61,050 nt of DNA from Syntrophaceae bacterium UBA5764 (GTDB lineage Bacteria > Desulfobacterota > Syntrophia > Syntrophales > Smithellaceae), in the NCBI GenBank assembly GCA_002418825.1, contig DIEW01000042.1, positions 5,527 to 66,576 of the forward strand, given 5' to 3'. A model generated the notes under the pieces. It was not told the DNA's origin. It did no database searches and saw nothing but the letters and a program-made list of their open reading frames with translations. Of this stretch, positions 16,700-25,513 are shown one piece after another (positions within the stretch are counted from its first letter, which is position 1; each line of letters opens with the position of its first letter). The translations under genes and the position numbers were made by a program.

Positions 16700-17473
16700 T
16701 TATGCTTTTCTTTTCGGAGTTGTTCTTGCCATCTCACTGAGTTTCGCGTACTTGAAATACTTGTTTATCGAATCAGTCACCGCCAGCGTTAATCCCTGTT
16801 GCCCATCTAAAAAACCGCCGCGTAAAAAATAATCCTGCATAAAGGTAAATACAGCGCGGAAATAAGCTTCCTGTGGCGATGAGCGCTTCCCTGCCGCGAA
16901 CGCTTCACGCGCGCCGAGCGTCGAATACTTATCAATCTTTTGCAAAATTCTGCCCAAATCGCTTTCCGTATAATGCTCCAGGGGAACATTGAGCTTTCCT
17001 ATCGCACCCTGAACCTCAACGGCTTCATGTACGGCGGCTTTGGTCATCTCTCCCGCACCTTTTTTAAACAAACGCAACACTCTGTCCGGCCACCACCCGG
17101 CATGTTTTATCCATCTGCCCTGAAAAAAATTTTTCCTCGGAAAAGAAAAACCCGCTGCAGACGTTTCCTCTGATGATACAATTTTTTTAATCACGGCTGC
17201 CGTTTCCGGAGGAACTCGTTCATCGGCATCCAGGACTAGAATCCAAGGCTGGGAACACTTGTCAATTGCAATCTGTTTTTGCGCCCCAAAACCTTGCCAA
17301 GCCTCGCGGTAAATTTCACAACCATGTTCCTTGGCGATGTCCAATGTTTTATCCGTACTGCCGGAATCGATAATCACCACTTGAGCGGCAAAGTGGATAC
17401 TTTGCAGGCAAGAACGCAAGTTTATTTCTTCGTTTTTTGTTATGATTGCCACGGACAAAGATTTTTTTTTCAT
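16700..17473 (-). CDS. Glycosyltransferase family 2, WaaE/KdtX-like
   Basis: A GT2 enzyme of the LOS-core beta-1,4-glucosyltransferase type. Motifs are SLSVAIITKNEEINL, IIDSGSTDKTLDIA, GFGAQKQIA and the DxD-type LVLDADERVPPE. The downstream RWIKHAGWWPDRVLRLF segment (its HxGWWPD core) is a hallmark of WaaE/KdtX relatives, as is VHEAVEV. At 257 residues it is a normal length. It is the first gene of the minus-strand set here and is divergent from the polymerase gene. It most likely adds a hexose to the LPS core or polysaccharide. Confidence 0.88.
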   Translation of the reverse strand: MKKKSLSVAIITKNEEINLRSCLQSIHFAAQVVIIDSGSTDKTLDIAKEHGCEIYREAWQGFGAQKQIAIDKCSQPWILVLDADERVPPETAAVIKKIVSSEETSAAGFSFPRKNFFQGRWIKHAGWWPDRVLRLFKKGAGEMTKAAVHEAVEVQGAIGKLNVPLEHYTESDLGRILQKIDKYSTLGAREAFAAGKRSSPQEAYFRAVFTFMQDYFLRGGFLDGQQGLTLAVTDSINKYFKYAKLSEMARTTPKRKA

Positions 17474-17532
17474 AACCTCTCCAAATCACAACACATACCT
17501 TATGACGCCCGGCAAAGATTTTTAAATACGTC

Positions 17533-17562
17533 TTGAAATAATGGTATATTTATGTTTTATAT
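17533..17562 (+). promoter_or_regulatory. Possible promoter of the polymerase gene
   Basis: TTGAAA and TTATAT are separated by 18 nt in the 67-nt divergent gap. If this is used, the ATG at 17541 would lie inside the promoter, which favours a later start such as the GTG at 17629. Confidence 0.3.
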
Positions 17563-18923
17563 CGCACAATTTTCGTGATGTCGCAAATAATATTCGTGAC
17601 TTTTCGGAACATGGCGGGGACATTTTTGTGAAAGCAAACATATTAAATTTAATAAAAAAATATTACGGGTCATATTTCCCCGCCAATGCCGGGAATAAAG
17701 AATTTTTTTTTGCTGCTCTGAATCTATCCATTCCGTTTTTAATGGGTCTTTACGTTTTTCTAACCCCTCTGCCGCTGTCTTCCCTAAGTGAAATTTGTTT
17801 TTACGTATCCCTTTCCTGCTTATTGGTGCTGCTTGTTTTTAAAAAGACTGATTTTGCCCTGCGTTCACCGTTGACCTTGCCGTTTGTCCTATTTTTTTCC
17901 TGGGCGGCTTTCGGTTTGTTTTTTACGCTGGATTTTCACAACACATTGCATGACCTGCGCGCCCACTTACTCGATTATTTGATTATTTTCTATTTACTGG
18001 TCAATTACTTCAATTCACAAAAAAAGATGGAATATCTTTCCCGGATCGTTGTCGCCTCTGCTGCAGTCTTTGTTATTGGCGGTATAATCATATTCTATTT
18101 CATAGAAGGGAATCCCTTCCATGCGCGCTTTGGACAAAACTTCAGAGCCATGTATACAGGCTTTATGTGTTTCACCACAATATTCGCCGCCACAATCAGT
18201 TTACATCACATGGGGGCAACCAGCCACAAAGCCATGAAGGTTTTTTACGCCTTCTGTTTTTTCTTGCTCTGTACGGCAACTCTGCTCAATCAGTCCAGAG
18301 GCGCCCTGATTGGCCTTTTTTTAGCAATAGCCATCATGTGCCTGCACCGTAAAAATAACGTCATCATTCTTATCGTTGCTGTTGTGATTCTATTTTCAAT
18401 TCCCGGCCCTCTAGACCGAATGGAGGAACGCGGTCTGACCCGGGATGTACGCCCTAAAATGTTTCGTCTCTCCTGGGAAGTCATCAAGGATTATCCGGTG
18501 TTCGGCGTCGGATACGGCGGGGAAATTTACAGAAAACCCGATCTGATAGATTTGAAAACATACAATAAAAAATTACCTAAAAAATATCGGCAAAAACCCG
18601 GCCGCATCATCAACTCCACTCACAACACTTTTCTGGACGTGGCTATTCGCACAGGACTCGTGGGCCTGGCGTTATTCTGCTGGATAACACTTACATCTTT
18701 TTGGATGCTCTGGGATGTGTTCAGAAGGCGCGAAGAAGAATTCTTCCGTTCCTGGGCAATATGCCTTTTTGCTTCTTTTACCGCATTTATGGTTCAGGCA
18801 ATATTTAACGACGCTCTCTATGGCACGCAAGTAATCGCCATGTACGTCAATCTGGCCATGATTGCCATTTTATGGAATCTGGCAAGGAAAAAACAGACGA
18901 ATTCCCGGGCTGGCGCGGCCTAA
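17541..18923 (+). CDS. O-antigen polymerase/ligase family protein (Wzy/WaaL)
   Basis: A polytopic inner-membrane protein with about eleven hydrophobic helices and a large periplasmic loop. The core segment LNQSRGALIGLFLAI, then KMFRLSWEVIKDYPVFGVG and STHNTFLDVAIRTGLVGL, is the Wzy_C pattern shared by O-antigen polymerases and ligases; the His in STHNT is generally essential in WaaL proteins. The family cannot be split into polymerase and ligase by sequence alone. The first Met at 17541 has no clear ribosome site; a GTG at 17629 (VKANILNL) follows a GGCGGGGA stretch and would drop 29 residues. Its 3' end overlaps the convergent methyltransferase by 4 nt. No Wzx flippase is seen in the window. 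Confidence 0.85.
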   Translation: MVYLCFISHNFRDVANNIRDFSEHGGDIFVKANILNLIKKYYGSYFPANAGNKEFFFAALNLSIPFLMGLYVFLTPLPLSSLSEICFYVSLSCLLVLLVFKKTDFALRSPLTLPFVLFFSWAAFGLFFTLDFHNTLHDLRAHLLDYLIIFYLLVNYFNSQKKMEYLSRIVVASAAVFVIGGIIIFYFIEGNPFHARFGQNFRAMYTGFMCFTTIFAATISLHHMGATSHKAMKVFYAFCFFLLCTATLLNQSRGALIGLFLAIAIMCLHRKNNVIILIVAVVILFSIPGPLDRMEERGLTRDVRPKMFRLSWEVIKDYPVFGVGYGGEIYRKPDLIDLKTYNKKLPKKYRQKPGRIINSTHNTFLDVAIRTGLVGLALFCWITLTSFWMLWDVFRRREEEFFRSWAICLFASFTAFMVQAIFNDALYGTQVIAMYVNLAMIAILWNLARKKQTNSRAGAA

Positions 18924-19579
18924 AATCTTTCCAGAATAATAAACCCGTTGCATATAGTAAAATGCCTAATTAACCAACCGTTGTGCATCAAAAAAAAGTC
19001 TCTCTTTTCATCCAGCTTAAGCCCCATATATTCTTCAATTGCTCTAATGACACCCCTCTGGTTATCCCACCCCTTGCCGACGCTGCCGTCTCTGCGGACA
19101 AATACCTCCTGCATGTTCGTATCGTGGAAAAATACTTTGCAGCGGGGAGCAAGGTAAGGAAACCAGGCGCGGATTTCCGCAACCGTATGCTCGTAGAGAT
19201 GACTCGTATCAACAAACAAAATGTCGATGACCGGCTCGAAGCCCTGTTGTCGGCACCAGCCCGGAAATGCCTCAGCAAAAGAAATATCATCTGAATGAAC
19301 AAATATCCTGCTCCTAAAGTCGGATACCTCGGCGCGGTCCTCAATATCCACGCTCAGTAGTTTCGCATTCCACAAATTGGCAACATACTCAAAAACCATG
19401 GTCGATTCCCCGTCTCCCACGCCAAGCTCGACAATAAGTTTCGGTTCCATACTCAAACTTTCGACAAAAAGCGTTTCGAGATGGTCACTGATATCGGTTT
19501 TTTTCTTCTGCGCATGCCGGCGGATTTTATGGACAATTTTTGAAAGCGCTCTACGGTTCAACTTGTCCAGCATATTCAT
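18920..19579 (-). CDS. Class I SAM-dependent methyltransferase (Methyltransf_24-like)
   Basis: A 219-residue protein with a Rossmann-like SAM domain. VELGVGDGESTMVF is motif I, LLSVDIEDRAE motif II and DILFVDTSHLYEHTVAEI the post-II segment with a Asp-containing loop resembling the Methyltransf_24/CmcI clan, whose members act on sugars. The ATG overlaps the preceding glycosyltransferase stop (ATGA), so the two are probably translated together. It likely methylates a sugar in the polysaccharide (inference). Confidence 0.75.
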   Translation of the reverse strand: MNMLDKLNRRALSKIVHKIRRHAQKKKTDISDHLETLFVESLSMEPKLIVELGVGDGESTMVFEYVANLWNAKLLSVDIEDRAEVSDFRSRIFVHSDDISFAEAFPGWCRQQGFEPVIDILFVDTSHLYEHTVAEIRAWFPYLAPRCKVFFHDTNMQEVFVRRDGSVGKGWDNQRGVIRAIEEYMGLKLDEKRDFFLMHNGWLIRHFTICNGFIILERF

Positions 19580-20517
19580 TTTCGATGTTCTCCATCATAC
19601 GTTGTTGTCTGCACATACGGCAGGTAAATATTATGGGAAAATTTTTCCAGCAGTTTCGGATAATCATTTATGGTTTTTTCCTTTAGAGGATCGTATATTT
19701 TGATGTACGATTCCAGATCGGGCCACTTTTCATCCCAGAACCTTCGTATTTCCTGCGACCAGCAATCATTAAGGTACCCCTCATAACTTCTTTCGCGGGC
19801 TTTATTCTTATGAGTAATTTTATGATAATGCCAAACAAATGAATCCATACTAACAGCGGTACACCCGCCGGCTAAAAAGCAGCGCAACGAAAAATCGTTA
19901 TTCTCGTAACAAGCTCTCCAGCGTTCGTCAAAATAACCTAGTTTATCGAATATTTCCCGTCGCCAGAACATTACATTTAGCTCGGAGGCAAGCACCCTTA
20001 GATAGGGCTTCACCGCCCGTCCCGTCAGCCTCTTCCATAATGATTTTTTTTCCTTTTTAATAACGGACAAGTCAAGATTATCCGAACCAAAAGGTTCTTT
20101 TGGCTTCCATGTCTGGTAGTCCAAATCACTTTTGTCCGTAAAAGGCGTGACTTGATAAATTTCTTCAATTTGCGCTTTCTGAAACAGATCCTCATCCATA
20201 CCTGAAGTAATCAACACATCGGAAGTAATCAATCCAACGATCGGGGATTTGCAGACACGAACAAACCAATTTATGGCGCCACTAATGCCAATGTTACGGT
20301 TCAGAAAAATTGAGGAAAATTTGTATTGTGCCTGTTTTTCCAGAAGCCACCTCTGGTGAGCGGGAACGGAACCTTGGTCAAACAAAAACACTTCGCTTCT
20401 GAGTTTTTTGCTCTTTCGCGCATAAAAAGTATCGATCGTCTCTTGCAAAACAGTTTCCGCCTGAGCTTCACCATCCGGGTTATAATTTAATATTAAATAA
20501 GAAATATCGGGTATCAT
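19576..20517 (-). CDS. Glycosyltransferase family 2-like protein
   Basis: GT-A type glycosyltransferase. It opens with DISYLILNYNPDGEAQ and contains FLNRNIGISGAINWFV, GLITSDVLITSGMD and the acceptor block GYFDERWRACYENNDFSLRCF, with the metal/acid ENNDF as in the rhamnosyltransferase set. I chose the ATG at 20517; an in-frame TTG five codons earlier has no better ribosome site. The protein is followed by an overlapping methyltransferase gene, and stands divergent from the methyltransferase gene at 20676, which has its own strong promoter. The donor and acceptor are unknown. Confidence 0.82.
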   Translation of the reverse strand: MIPDISYLILNYNPDGEAQAETVLQETIDTFYARKSKKLRSEVFLFDQGSVPAHQRWLLEKQAQYKFSSIFLNRNIGISGAINWFVRVCKSPIVGLITSDVLITSGMDEDLFQKAQIEEIYQVTPFTDKSDLDYQTWKPKEPFGSDNLDLSVIKKEKKSLWKRLTGRAVKPYLRVLASELNVMFWRREIFDKLGYFDERWRACYENNDFSLRCFLAGGCTAVSMDSFVWHYHKITHKNKARERSYEGYLNDCWSQEIRRFWDEKWPDLESYIKIYDPLKEKTINDYPKLLEKFSHNIYLPYVQTTTYDGEHRK

Positions 20518-20603
20518 AATATTTTCGCGCAAACTATAGCCACACCACGAATCAGTGTCAAGTTAATTGATTGCCGGCCAACGAAAACCATAATAAAAAA
20601 CAA

Positions 20604-20632
20604 TTGACATTGGTTGACATTACCCCTATAAA
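20604..20632 (+). promoter_or_regulatory. Strong sigma70-like promoter before the methyltransferase gene
   Basis: TTGACA and TATAAA separated by exactly 17 nt, 44 nt ahead of the ATG at 20676. A second TTGACA lies 10 nt downstream of the first. This is one of the best consensus matches in the window. Confidence 0.7.
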
Positions 20633-20675
20633 TTCATGCGCTGCTGCAATCTATTAAGGATTTTATTATTTTAAC

Positions 20676-21317
20676 ATGCGTGACTCGGTTAAAGAATTTG
20701 TCAGCGACGTAATAGAGACAGTCCCATTAAAAGAGCCAATTTACGAATTCGGCTCTTATCTCGTGCCGGAACAAATCGAGTTGGCAAATTTACGTTCTCT
20801 CTTTCCCGGTAAAGAATATATTGGTTGTGACATGCGTGGAGGGCCGGGAGTTGATCGAATACTGAATCTGCATAATATTGATCTTCCTCCCGCAACCGCG
20901 GGTACGGTGCTTTGCCTCGATACATTAGAGCATGTGGAATACCCCCGCAAAGCCATGGAAGAAATTCATCGTATCTTAAAACCCGGGGGAATAGTTATTA
21001 TCAGTTCAGTTATGAATTACCCCATTCATGATTTCCCCTTTGATTACTGGCGATTTACCCCCGAAGCGTTCAGGTCTCTGCTGAAAATATTTGCCAGCAT
21101 CTATGTAAACCATGCCGGGGAAAATGACTTCCCTCATACCATTGTCGGTATCGCCGGCAAAGGAACAAAATACGATTTCACGGCGCTGAAGCAAAAAGGG
21201 AATGATTGGCAACGCAAATGGACGGAGCCAGAATCTCCAAAAAATCTGTCCGGCAAATTAAAAAGGGAAGCTAAAAGAATCATGCATCAGGTTATAAATC
21301 CGTTGAAAAATCATTAG
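20676..21317 (+). CDS. Class I SAM-dependent methyltransferase
   Basis: A 213-residue soluble methyltransferase of the Methyltransf_11 type. IYEFGSYLVPEQ is the weak motif I, YIGCDMRGGPGVDRI holds the acidic residue for ribose, and TVLCLDTLEHVEYPRKAMEE plus ILKPGGIVIISSVM are motifs II and III. A basic C-terminal tail (KLKREAKRIMHQVINPL) is shared in character with the CmcI-like protein encoded next. The ribosome site is poor (AAGGA is 16 nt upstream). It stands alone on the plus strand behind its own promoter and probably modifies a sugar. Confidence 0.82.
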   Translation: MRDSVKEFVSDVIETVPLKEPIYEFGSYLVPEQIELANLRSLFPGKEYIGCDMRGGPGVDRILNLHNIDLPPATAGTVLCLDTLEHVEYPRKAMEEIHRILKPGGIVIISSVMNYPIHDFPFDYWRFTPEAFRSLLKIFASIYVNHAGENDFPHTIVGIAGKGTKYDFTALKQKGNDWQRKWTEPESPKNLSGKLKREAKRIMHQVINPLKNH

Positions 21318-21384
21318 TTGTTTTCGGCCAGCCGATATCAGGAAAAGCAGGATTATAAAGCATTAAAAATAACCGTGAAAATGA

Positions 21385-21413
21385 TTGACATGAAGAATTA
21401 ACCTTTATTATAG
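21385..21413 (+). promoter_or_regulatory. Sigma70-like promoter of the CmcI-type gene
   Basis: TTGACA and TTATAG with a 17-nt spacer, within an AT-rich stretch. Transcription from here would give a leader of about 220 nt before the ATG at 21641. Confidence 0.55.
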
Positions 21414-21624
21414 TAGCAAAAAATCAGCAGAAAAGTCCTCTGAACAGGAGTAAAAATTAGAATACTTCGTCATTTCCGCACGTGATATTAATAATATGCC
21501 AGGTCCGATTTATGCCTTTGATTTTTAGTTGGCTTCCAAACGTATCGATCAACTCTGCCATATTTATTATCTTCTTTTTGAAAAGCGAAATGGCGGCTGA
21601 TTTTGACGGATAGGCAGCCGCATC

Positions 21625-21635
21625 GGAGGAGGAGG
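21625..21635 (+). promoter_or_regulatory. Unusually strong ribosome binding site
   Basis: GGAGGAGGAGG, three overlapping Shine-Dalgarno cores, ends 5 nt before the ATG at 21641 and fixes that start. Confidence 0.85.
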
Positions 21636-21640
21636 CAAAA

Positions 21641-22411
21641 ATGGCCAAGACCAAATACATGGAAAAAAATCTGAATATGCATTTACGTAAAGTTCTGCCA
21701 ATCATTCATGAAGGCATGATGGAACGAACAACGTATTTCGGTATCGGCGCCCAAAAAAATCCTCTGGATGCCTGGACTTATCAAGAAATCCTCTATGAAA
21801 CCAGGCCTGACGTTATAATCGAAATTGGCACAGCCTTCGGCGGCGGCACGCTGATGCTGGCACATCTTTGTGACCTTCTCGGCAAAGGTAGAATTATCGG
21901 CCTGGATATTTCTCACAAAAATGTTCCGGATATTGTGAAACAACACCCTCGCATTTCTTTGCTAGAAGGAGACGCATGTCATAATTTTGAACATGTAGAA
22001 AAGATGATTTCAAAAGATGACAGGATTTTAATAATCGAGGATAGTTCTCACACTTATGACAATACGCTGAATATTTTACGTCTGTATTCCGGACTGATTA
22101 AACTCGGCGACTATTTCATTGTCGAAGATAGTATTTGCCATCACGGCCTGAACACAGGACCAAAACCCGGACCCTATGAAGCGATAGAATCATTTGTCAA
22201 CGAAAACAATGATTTTGAAATTGATAGAACAAGAGAGCACTTTTTTATAACCTTTAACCCTAAAGGATACCTGCGGCGGATCGCAATTACAGTTAATAAT
22301 CAACGCTTTTATGTACCGAAACCCGCAACACCGCCGGGTTTAACGCATAAGATAAAAAGGGAATTAAAAAGAATCTATCTGCAGTTAGCGAAGCTATTTG
22401 TTAAGTCCTAA
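21641..22411 (+). CDS. CmcI-family methyltransferase (rhamnosyl O-methyltransferase type)
   Basis: A 256-residue protein of the cephalosporin hydroxylase/CmcI family (PF04989), which includes rhamnosyl O-methyltransferases of mycobacterial glycolipids. Motif I is VIIEIGTAFGGGTLMLA, motif II IIGLDISHKN, and ILIIEDSSHTYDNTLN and DYFIVEDSICHHG are the family's Asp-rich metal-binding blocks (a divalent cation site). The final GPYEAIESFVNENNDFEID stretch is also conserved. A basic C-terminal tail may touch the membrane. Start chosen from the strong ribosome site. It most likely methylates a deoxyhexose of the surface polysaccharide. Confidence 0.85.
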   Translation: MAKTKYMEKNLNMHLRKVLPIIHEGMMERTTYFGIGAQKNPLDAWTYQEILYETRPDVIIEIGTAFGGGTLMLAHLCDLLGKGRIIGLDISHKNVPDIVKQHPRISLLEGDACHNFEHVEKMISKDDRILIIEDSSHTYDNTLNILRLYSGLIKLGDYFIVEDSICHHGLNTGPKPGPYEAIESFVNENNDFEIDRTREHFFITFNPKGYLRRIAITVNNQRFYVPKPATPPGLTHKIKRELKRIYLQLAKLFVKS

Positions 22412-22449
22412 AAACATCGCCTTTTTCTGAAAGATAATGGAAAATATTT

Positions 22450-22470
22450 TCGGTTTCTTCAAGAAACCGA
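22450..22470. terminator. Hairpin between convergent genes
   Basis: TCGGTTTCT and AGAAACCGA form a perfect 9-bp stem around a TCA loop, 38 nt after the CmcI-type gene and 70 nt past the stop of the convergent acyltransferase. Neither strand has a clean T-run, so it may be a bidirectional terminator of moderate strength. Confidence 0.5.
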
Positions 22471-22540
22471 TTCTCACACATACAAGACACAATATCCTAT
22501 CCGGTATAAAACTCACTTTTATTTTTTTATTCTGCTCGCA

Positions 22541-23551
22541 TTACGAAACATAGGTACGTAATTTCGTCTTGCCCAGCAGATAAACGGATATACAGGTTAA
22601 AGAAAATGTAAGAATAAACAGCGAAATACCTTTGAGAACACCGCCGCCCAAAAGAGCCTCATCACTCAGACAAAACACGGAAAACAAACTGAGCAGTGCG
22701 GCCATCCAGTAAGTATGCAAAGCAAAAATTCCCAGCGAATACGTGGACAGAAAAAGGACAAGCCGACTTGCCTTGGTCCACCCTGAGATAAAAAAAGAAG
22801 CGAAGGTTAGAACACCGAACAGGACAGGAAGTCTGGCATAAGCTGAGGTTGTACCGCTGAACAGCCATTCGTAGAGCACGCTCAGCGCAAAACCGATAAA
22901 AAAAAGCCACCGGTAACGGACAAATTTATCTTTGTGTTGGTTCAGATAATAGGCAATGGGTATATAAATATAGTAACCGCGCATGGATCTGGTGTCAACA
23001 CCGATCCCGTAAAGCGGCGAAAGAAAAAAATAAACACATGACACGCCGATAACAATCGCAGATACTGTTAACTTTATTTTTCCGGGTAATTTTAGAAAAA
23101 TAAAAGTCAGCACCGTACATAAAATCAAGATATAAATATAATAAAAAATCGAAGGAATAGCCGGGGTCATCGGAAGGTCTGGTCCTCCGGAACGGAAAAT
23201 TGTTTTTAAAGGAAGCGGCAGAACACCGCCTAATAACAAATAGAGAATGAACTGAATGCCGACCCAGAAAACATAAATCTGGAGCAATCTTAAAAAGCGC
23301 TTTTTCCAGTAACCGTCATTTATGGATAGCTTACTGATAAAAAGATACAGAGAAACGAGAATAAAGGAAGGGACAGCTATAAGCGATATATCTTGATAGA
23401 AAAAACGGATTAACTCTTTTATCCAAAACACGCCAATGCAGGAATCAGCCAGCATTTCAGGACGGACAGGCTGAAGATGCCATATTACCACCAGCACAAT
23501 GCAGACAGCTTTTATTAAATCCAGCCCACGTTCTCTTGATTGATCCTGCAT
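22541..23551 (-). CDS. Acyltransferase 3 family protein
   Basis: A polytopic inner-membrane O-acyltransferase (PF01757), 336 residues with about ten helices. The N-terminal RGLDLIKAVCIVLVVIWHL carries the family's Arg-Asp and His pair. Members transfer acetyl or succinyl groups to sugars of LPS, exopolysaccharide or peptidoglycan across the membrane. It directly follows a second acyltransferase-3 gene (20-nt gap), so the two were probably duplicated or recruited together. The substrate cannot be predicted. Confidence 0.87.
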   Translation of the reverse strand: MQDQSRERGLDLIKAVCIVLVVIWHLQPVRPEMLADSCIGVFWIKELIRFFYQDISLIAVPSFILVSLYLFISKLSINDGYWKKRFLRLLQIYVFWVGIQFILYLLLGGVLPLPLKTIFRSGGPDLPMTPAIPSIFYYIYILILCTVLTFIFLKLPGKIKLTVSAIVIGVSCVYFFLSPLYGIGVDTRSMRGYYIYIPIAYYLNQHKDKFVRYRWLFFIGFALSVLYEWLFSGTTSAYARLPVLFGVLTFASFFISGWTKASRLVLFLSTYSLGIFALHTYWMAALLSLFSVFCLSDEALLGGGVLKGISLFILTFSLTCISVYLLGKTKLRTYVS

Positions 23552-23571
23552 AGACCAAGACTCTAAGCGTA

Positions 23572-24615
23572 CTAACGTTTCTCTCCTAAAAAGAGCATTC
23601 TGGTTATTCTAAACCGTTTCAGCAAAAAAAGCGTCAAAGCCAAAGATCCCATAATAGCCGCAACCCCGACCGAAAAGTAGCGGATCCCCCCCTCGCCAAG
23701 CCCCCGGAGATAGATGAAATTCCCATGGCAAACATAGATGTCCATGGACAAAATCCCCATCCAGCAAAAAAAGTTATAAAGCCGTATTTTACGCGCCAGC
23801 TCAACAAGGAATGAGGAAAAAAACATTCCCGAAAAAGCAACCATGTATTTGTAAATGGAAACAATAAGACGCGCAATGCCCGTTTCGCCAAAGATTTGTA
23901 AAAGAACCGGATAAAATGTGGGAAAAGCGTTCCTACGCCATCCGACCAACAAAAGAGGGAAAACGACTAAAACCATTGCATAGATAATTTTTCGCTTAGC
24001 TATCAGAAAGTCATAGTACTTGTACGCGAAAAACCCCGCCGCATAATAGGGGAAATATAACCTGCATTCTGATAAACCAAATATATCTGCCGATGCTGTT
24101 CTGGCCACAACAATCGCCGCAATAACGAAATAATTCTCCCAACGCACCCAGTTTTTGATTCGAACCACCTTGATAACAGTGAAAAGAAAGGCGCTGTTAA
24201 AAAAAAGCACCCATAAAAACCACAATCCTTTTCCCGGCGACTTGACGATGCTCCAAAGATATGGAAAAAGATTCACGCTCTGAGACGAATTATAAAGCAC
24301 ATAATTAACCAGCGCCCAGACAAAAAAAGGCACCAAAAGACGCAAGAAATTTTTTTTCAGGTATCGTGGAACAGAATAACCAAACTGTGTGGAAAGAATA
24401 AAACCGCTCAGAAGCATAAACAACGGCATGGCCCATGATATCAACGCCAAATAAGCACGATTACTGTCATGATGGGGATCATTTACCTGAATAGCGTGTA
24501 AAAATACGACGGCAATAATCGCAAATCCTTTTAAAGCGTCAATATGATGGTTGCGCGCGGGGTCAAGCGCATCGTTTATTTTGAGGAAATCTCGGATTTT
24601 ATCGCGTTTAGTCAC
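23572..24615 (-). CDS. Acyltransferase 3 family protein
   Basis: Second polytopic acyltransferase-3 protein, 347 residues. HHIDALKGFAIIAVVFLHAIQ holds the conserved Asp and His after a 20-residue cytosolic start. RTASADIFGLSECRLYFPYYAAGFFAYKY-type segments occur in the middle (the SECRLYFPYYAAGFF part is typical of sugar-acetylating members). The start codon is GTG at 24615 with GGAG about 12 nt upstream. It follows the FkbM methyltransferase gene by 22 nt and likely shares its transcript. Confidence 0.87.
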   Translation of the reverse strand: MTKRDKIRDFLKINDALDPARNHHIDALKGFAIIAVVFLHAIQVNDPHHDSNRAYLALISWAMPLFMLLSGFILSTQFGYSVPRYLKKNFLRLLVPFFVWALVNYVLYNSSQSVNLFPYLWSIVKSPGKGLWFLWVLFFNSAFLFTVIKVVRIKNWVRWENYFVIAAIVVARTASADIFGLSECRLYFPYYAAGFFAYKYYDFLIAKRKIIYAMVLVVFPLLLVGWRRNAFPTFYPVLLQIFGETGIARLIVSIYKYMVAFSGMFFSSFLVELARKIRLYNFFCWMGILSMDIYVCHGNFIYLRGLGEGGIRYFSVGVAAIMGSLALTLFLLKRFRITRMLFLGEKR

Positions 24616-24637
24616 GTGTTAATCAATCTCCTGATTT

Positions 24638-25396
24638 TCAGACGCGCCAAGCCCAGAACATCCCGACCGGCCGCCGGGCGGTTTGAAAACCCTGACGTTT
24701 TAGAAAAGCGTCGAGCGCTTCAATATTTTCATTTTCTCCGGAACCTTGGTGGACCTCCATGGCAATTTGATCAACACGCGCCAAAACATCAGGCGTACAG
24801 GAATATAAAATGCTGTATTCCGCCCCTTCGCAATCCATTTTGAGCAGATCACATCTCGCAACGCGGTGGTCATCAAAAATTTTTTGCAAAGTCACGCATC
24901 CAACTGTCAATGAATCGGCTGTTTTGCTGGTCGCAGTCAGCATCGTTGCATTGGTAGTAAATGAATCACTCGCATCAAGTGACAAATTAATTTCACCGCA
25001 GTGACCGGCAACCGCCAACGGAAAACATTCGATGCGATGTGACTTGTTCAAGTTGCGATTACGCATAAGCTCCGCAAAATTAACGGGAACTGGCTCGTAG
25101 GCCATAATTGAAGCTCCGGGGTACTTTGATGCGGCAAAAAGCGTGAAGTAACCGGCATTAGCGCCGATGTCGATGATTGTAGCACCAGGAGGTATCTTTT
25201 TTTTCAAACCGGCCAAGTAACATTCATCCATGAAAATTTCCTTGAATGTCTGCAGGAGCCTTTGGGGCACCTCCACCAACACGCCGCTGCGCGTTTCAAA
25301 AAGCAATGGCGCTGCGGTCGTAAGCCCGCACTTATAGGCCAGATAAAGTTTCCAGTTTTTAAAATGTTTCCATAAGCGATAATAGCGAATAATAAT
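24638..25396 (-). CDS. FkbM-family methyltransferase
   Basis: SAM-dependent O-methyltransferase of the FkbM family. VEVPQRLLQTFKEIFMDE precedes motif I, ATIIDIGANAGYFTLFA, then IMAYEPVPVNFAELMRN, and the typical VALQKIFDD/CDLLKMDCEGAEYSIL pair (LLKMDCEGAEY seen). The N-terminal IIIRYYRLWKHFKNWKLYL fits known FkbM starts. The beginning is uncertain. In frame there are ATGs at 25495, 25513 and 25570 and a TTG at 25438, none with a ribosome site, while an ATT at 25396 has GGAGG 6 nt upstream. I use that ATT provisionally. The gene diverges from the GT4 gene at 25514. It likely methylates a sugar hydroxyl. Confidence 0.82.
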   Translation of the reverse strand: MIIRYYRLWKHFKNWKLYLAYKCGLTTAAPLLFETRSGVLVEVPQRLLQTFKEIFMDECYLAGLKKKIPPGATIIDIGANAGYFTLFAASKYPGASIMAYEPVPVNFAELMRNRNLNKSHRIECFPLAVAGHCGEINLSLDASDSFTTNATMLTATSKTADSLTVGCVTLQKIFDDHRVARCDLLKMDCEGAEYSILYSCTPDVLARVDQIAMEVHQGSGENENIEALDAFLKRQGFQTARRPVGMFWAWRV

Positions 25397-25513
25397 CTTA
25401 ACCCTCCATAAATATTGCCTCTGATAACATATCGGCAAAATTATTAAAACATGATTTTTTTCCCCATCTGTGTTAGAGCTATCGCCAAGAAGCATCGGAC
25501 TATATATATTCAT

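Larger units (their letters stand above)
21318..21640 (+). other. 323-nt intergenic leader region
   Basis: No gene of its own is supported here. It contains a sigma70-like promoter at 21385-21413, a leader of about 220 nt, and a very strong ribosome site at 21625-21635. A very short open frame of 10 codons lies near 21497, without further support. An open frame on the minus strand (21457-21705) is antisense to the next gene's start and is not believed. Confidence 0.6.

Noticed and set aside
21457..21705. 82-codon minus-strand frame with a signal-peptide-like start
   Set aside because: It is antisense to the start of the CmcI-type gene and to its ribosome site; hydrophobic start is likely chance.
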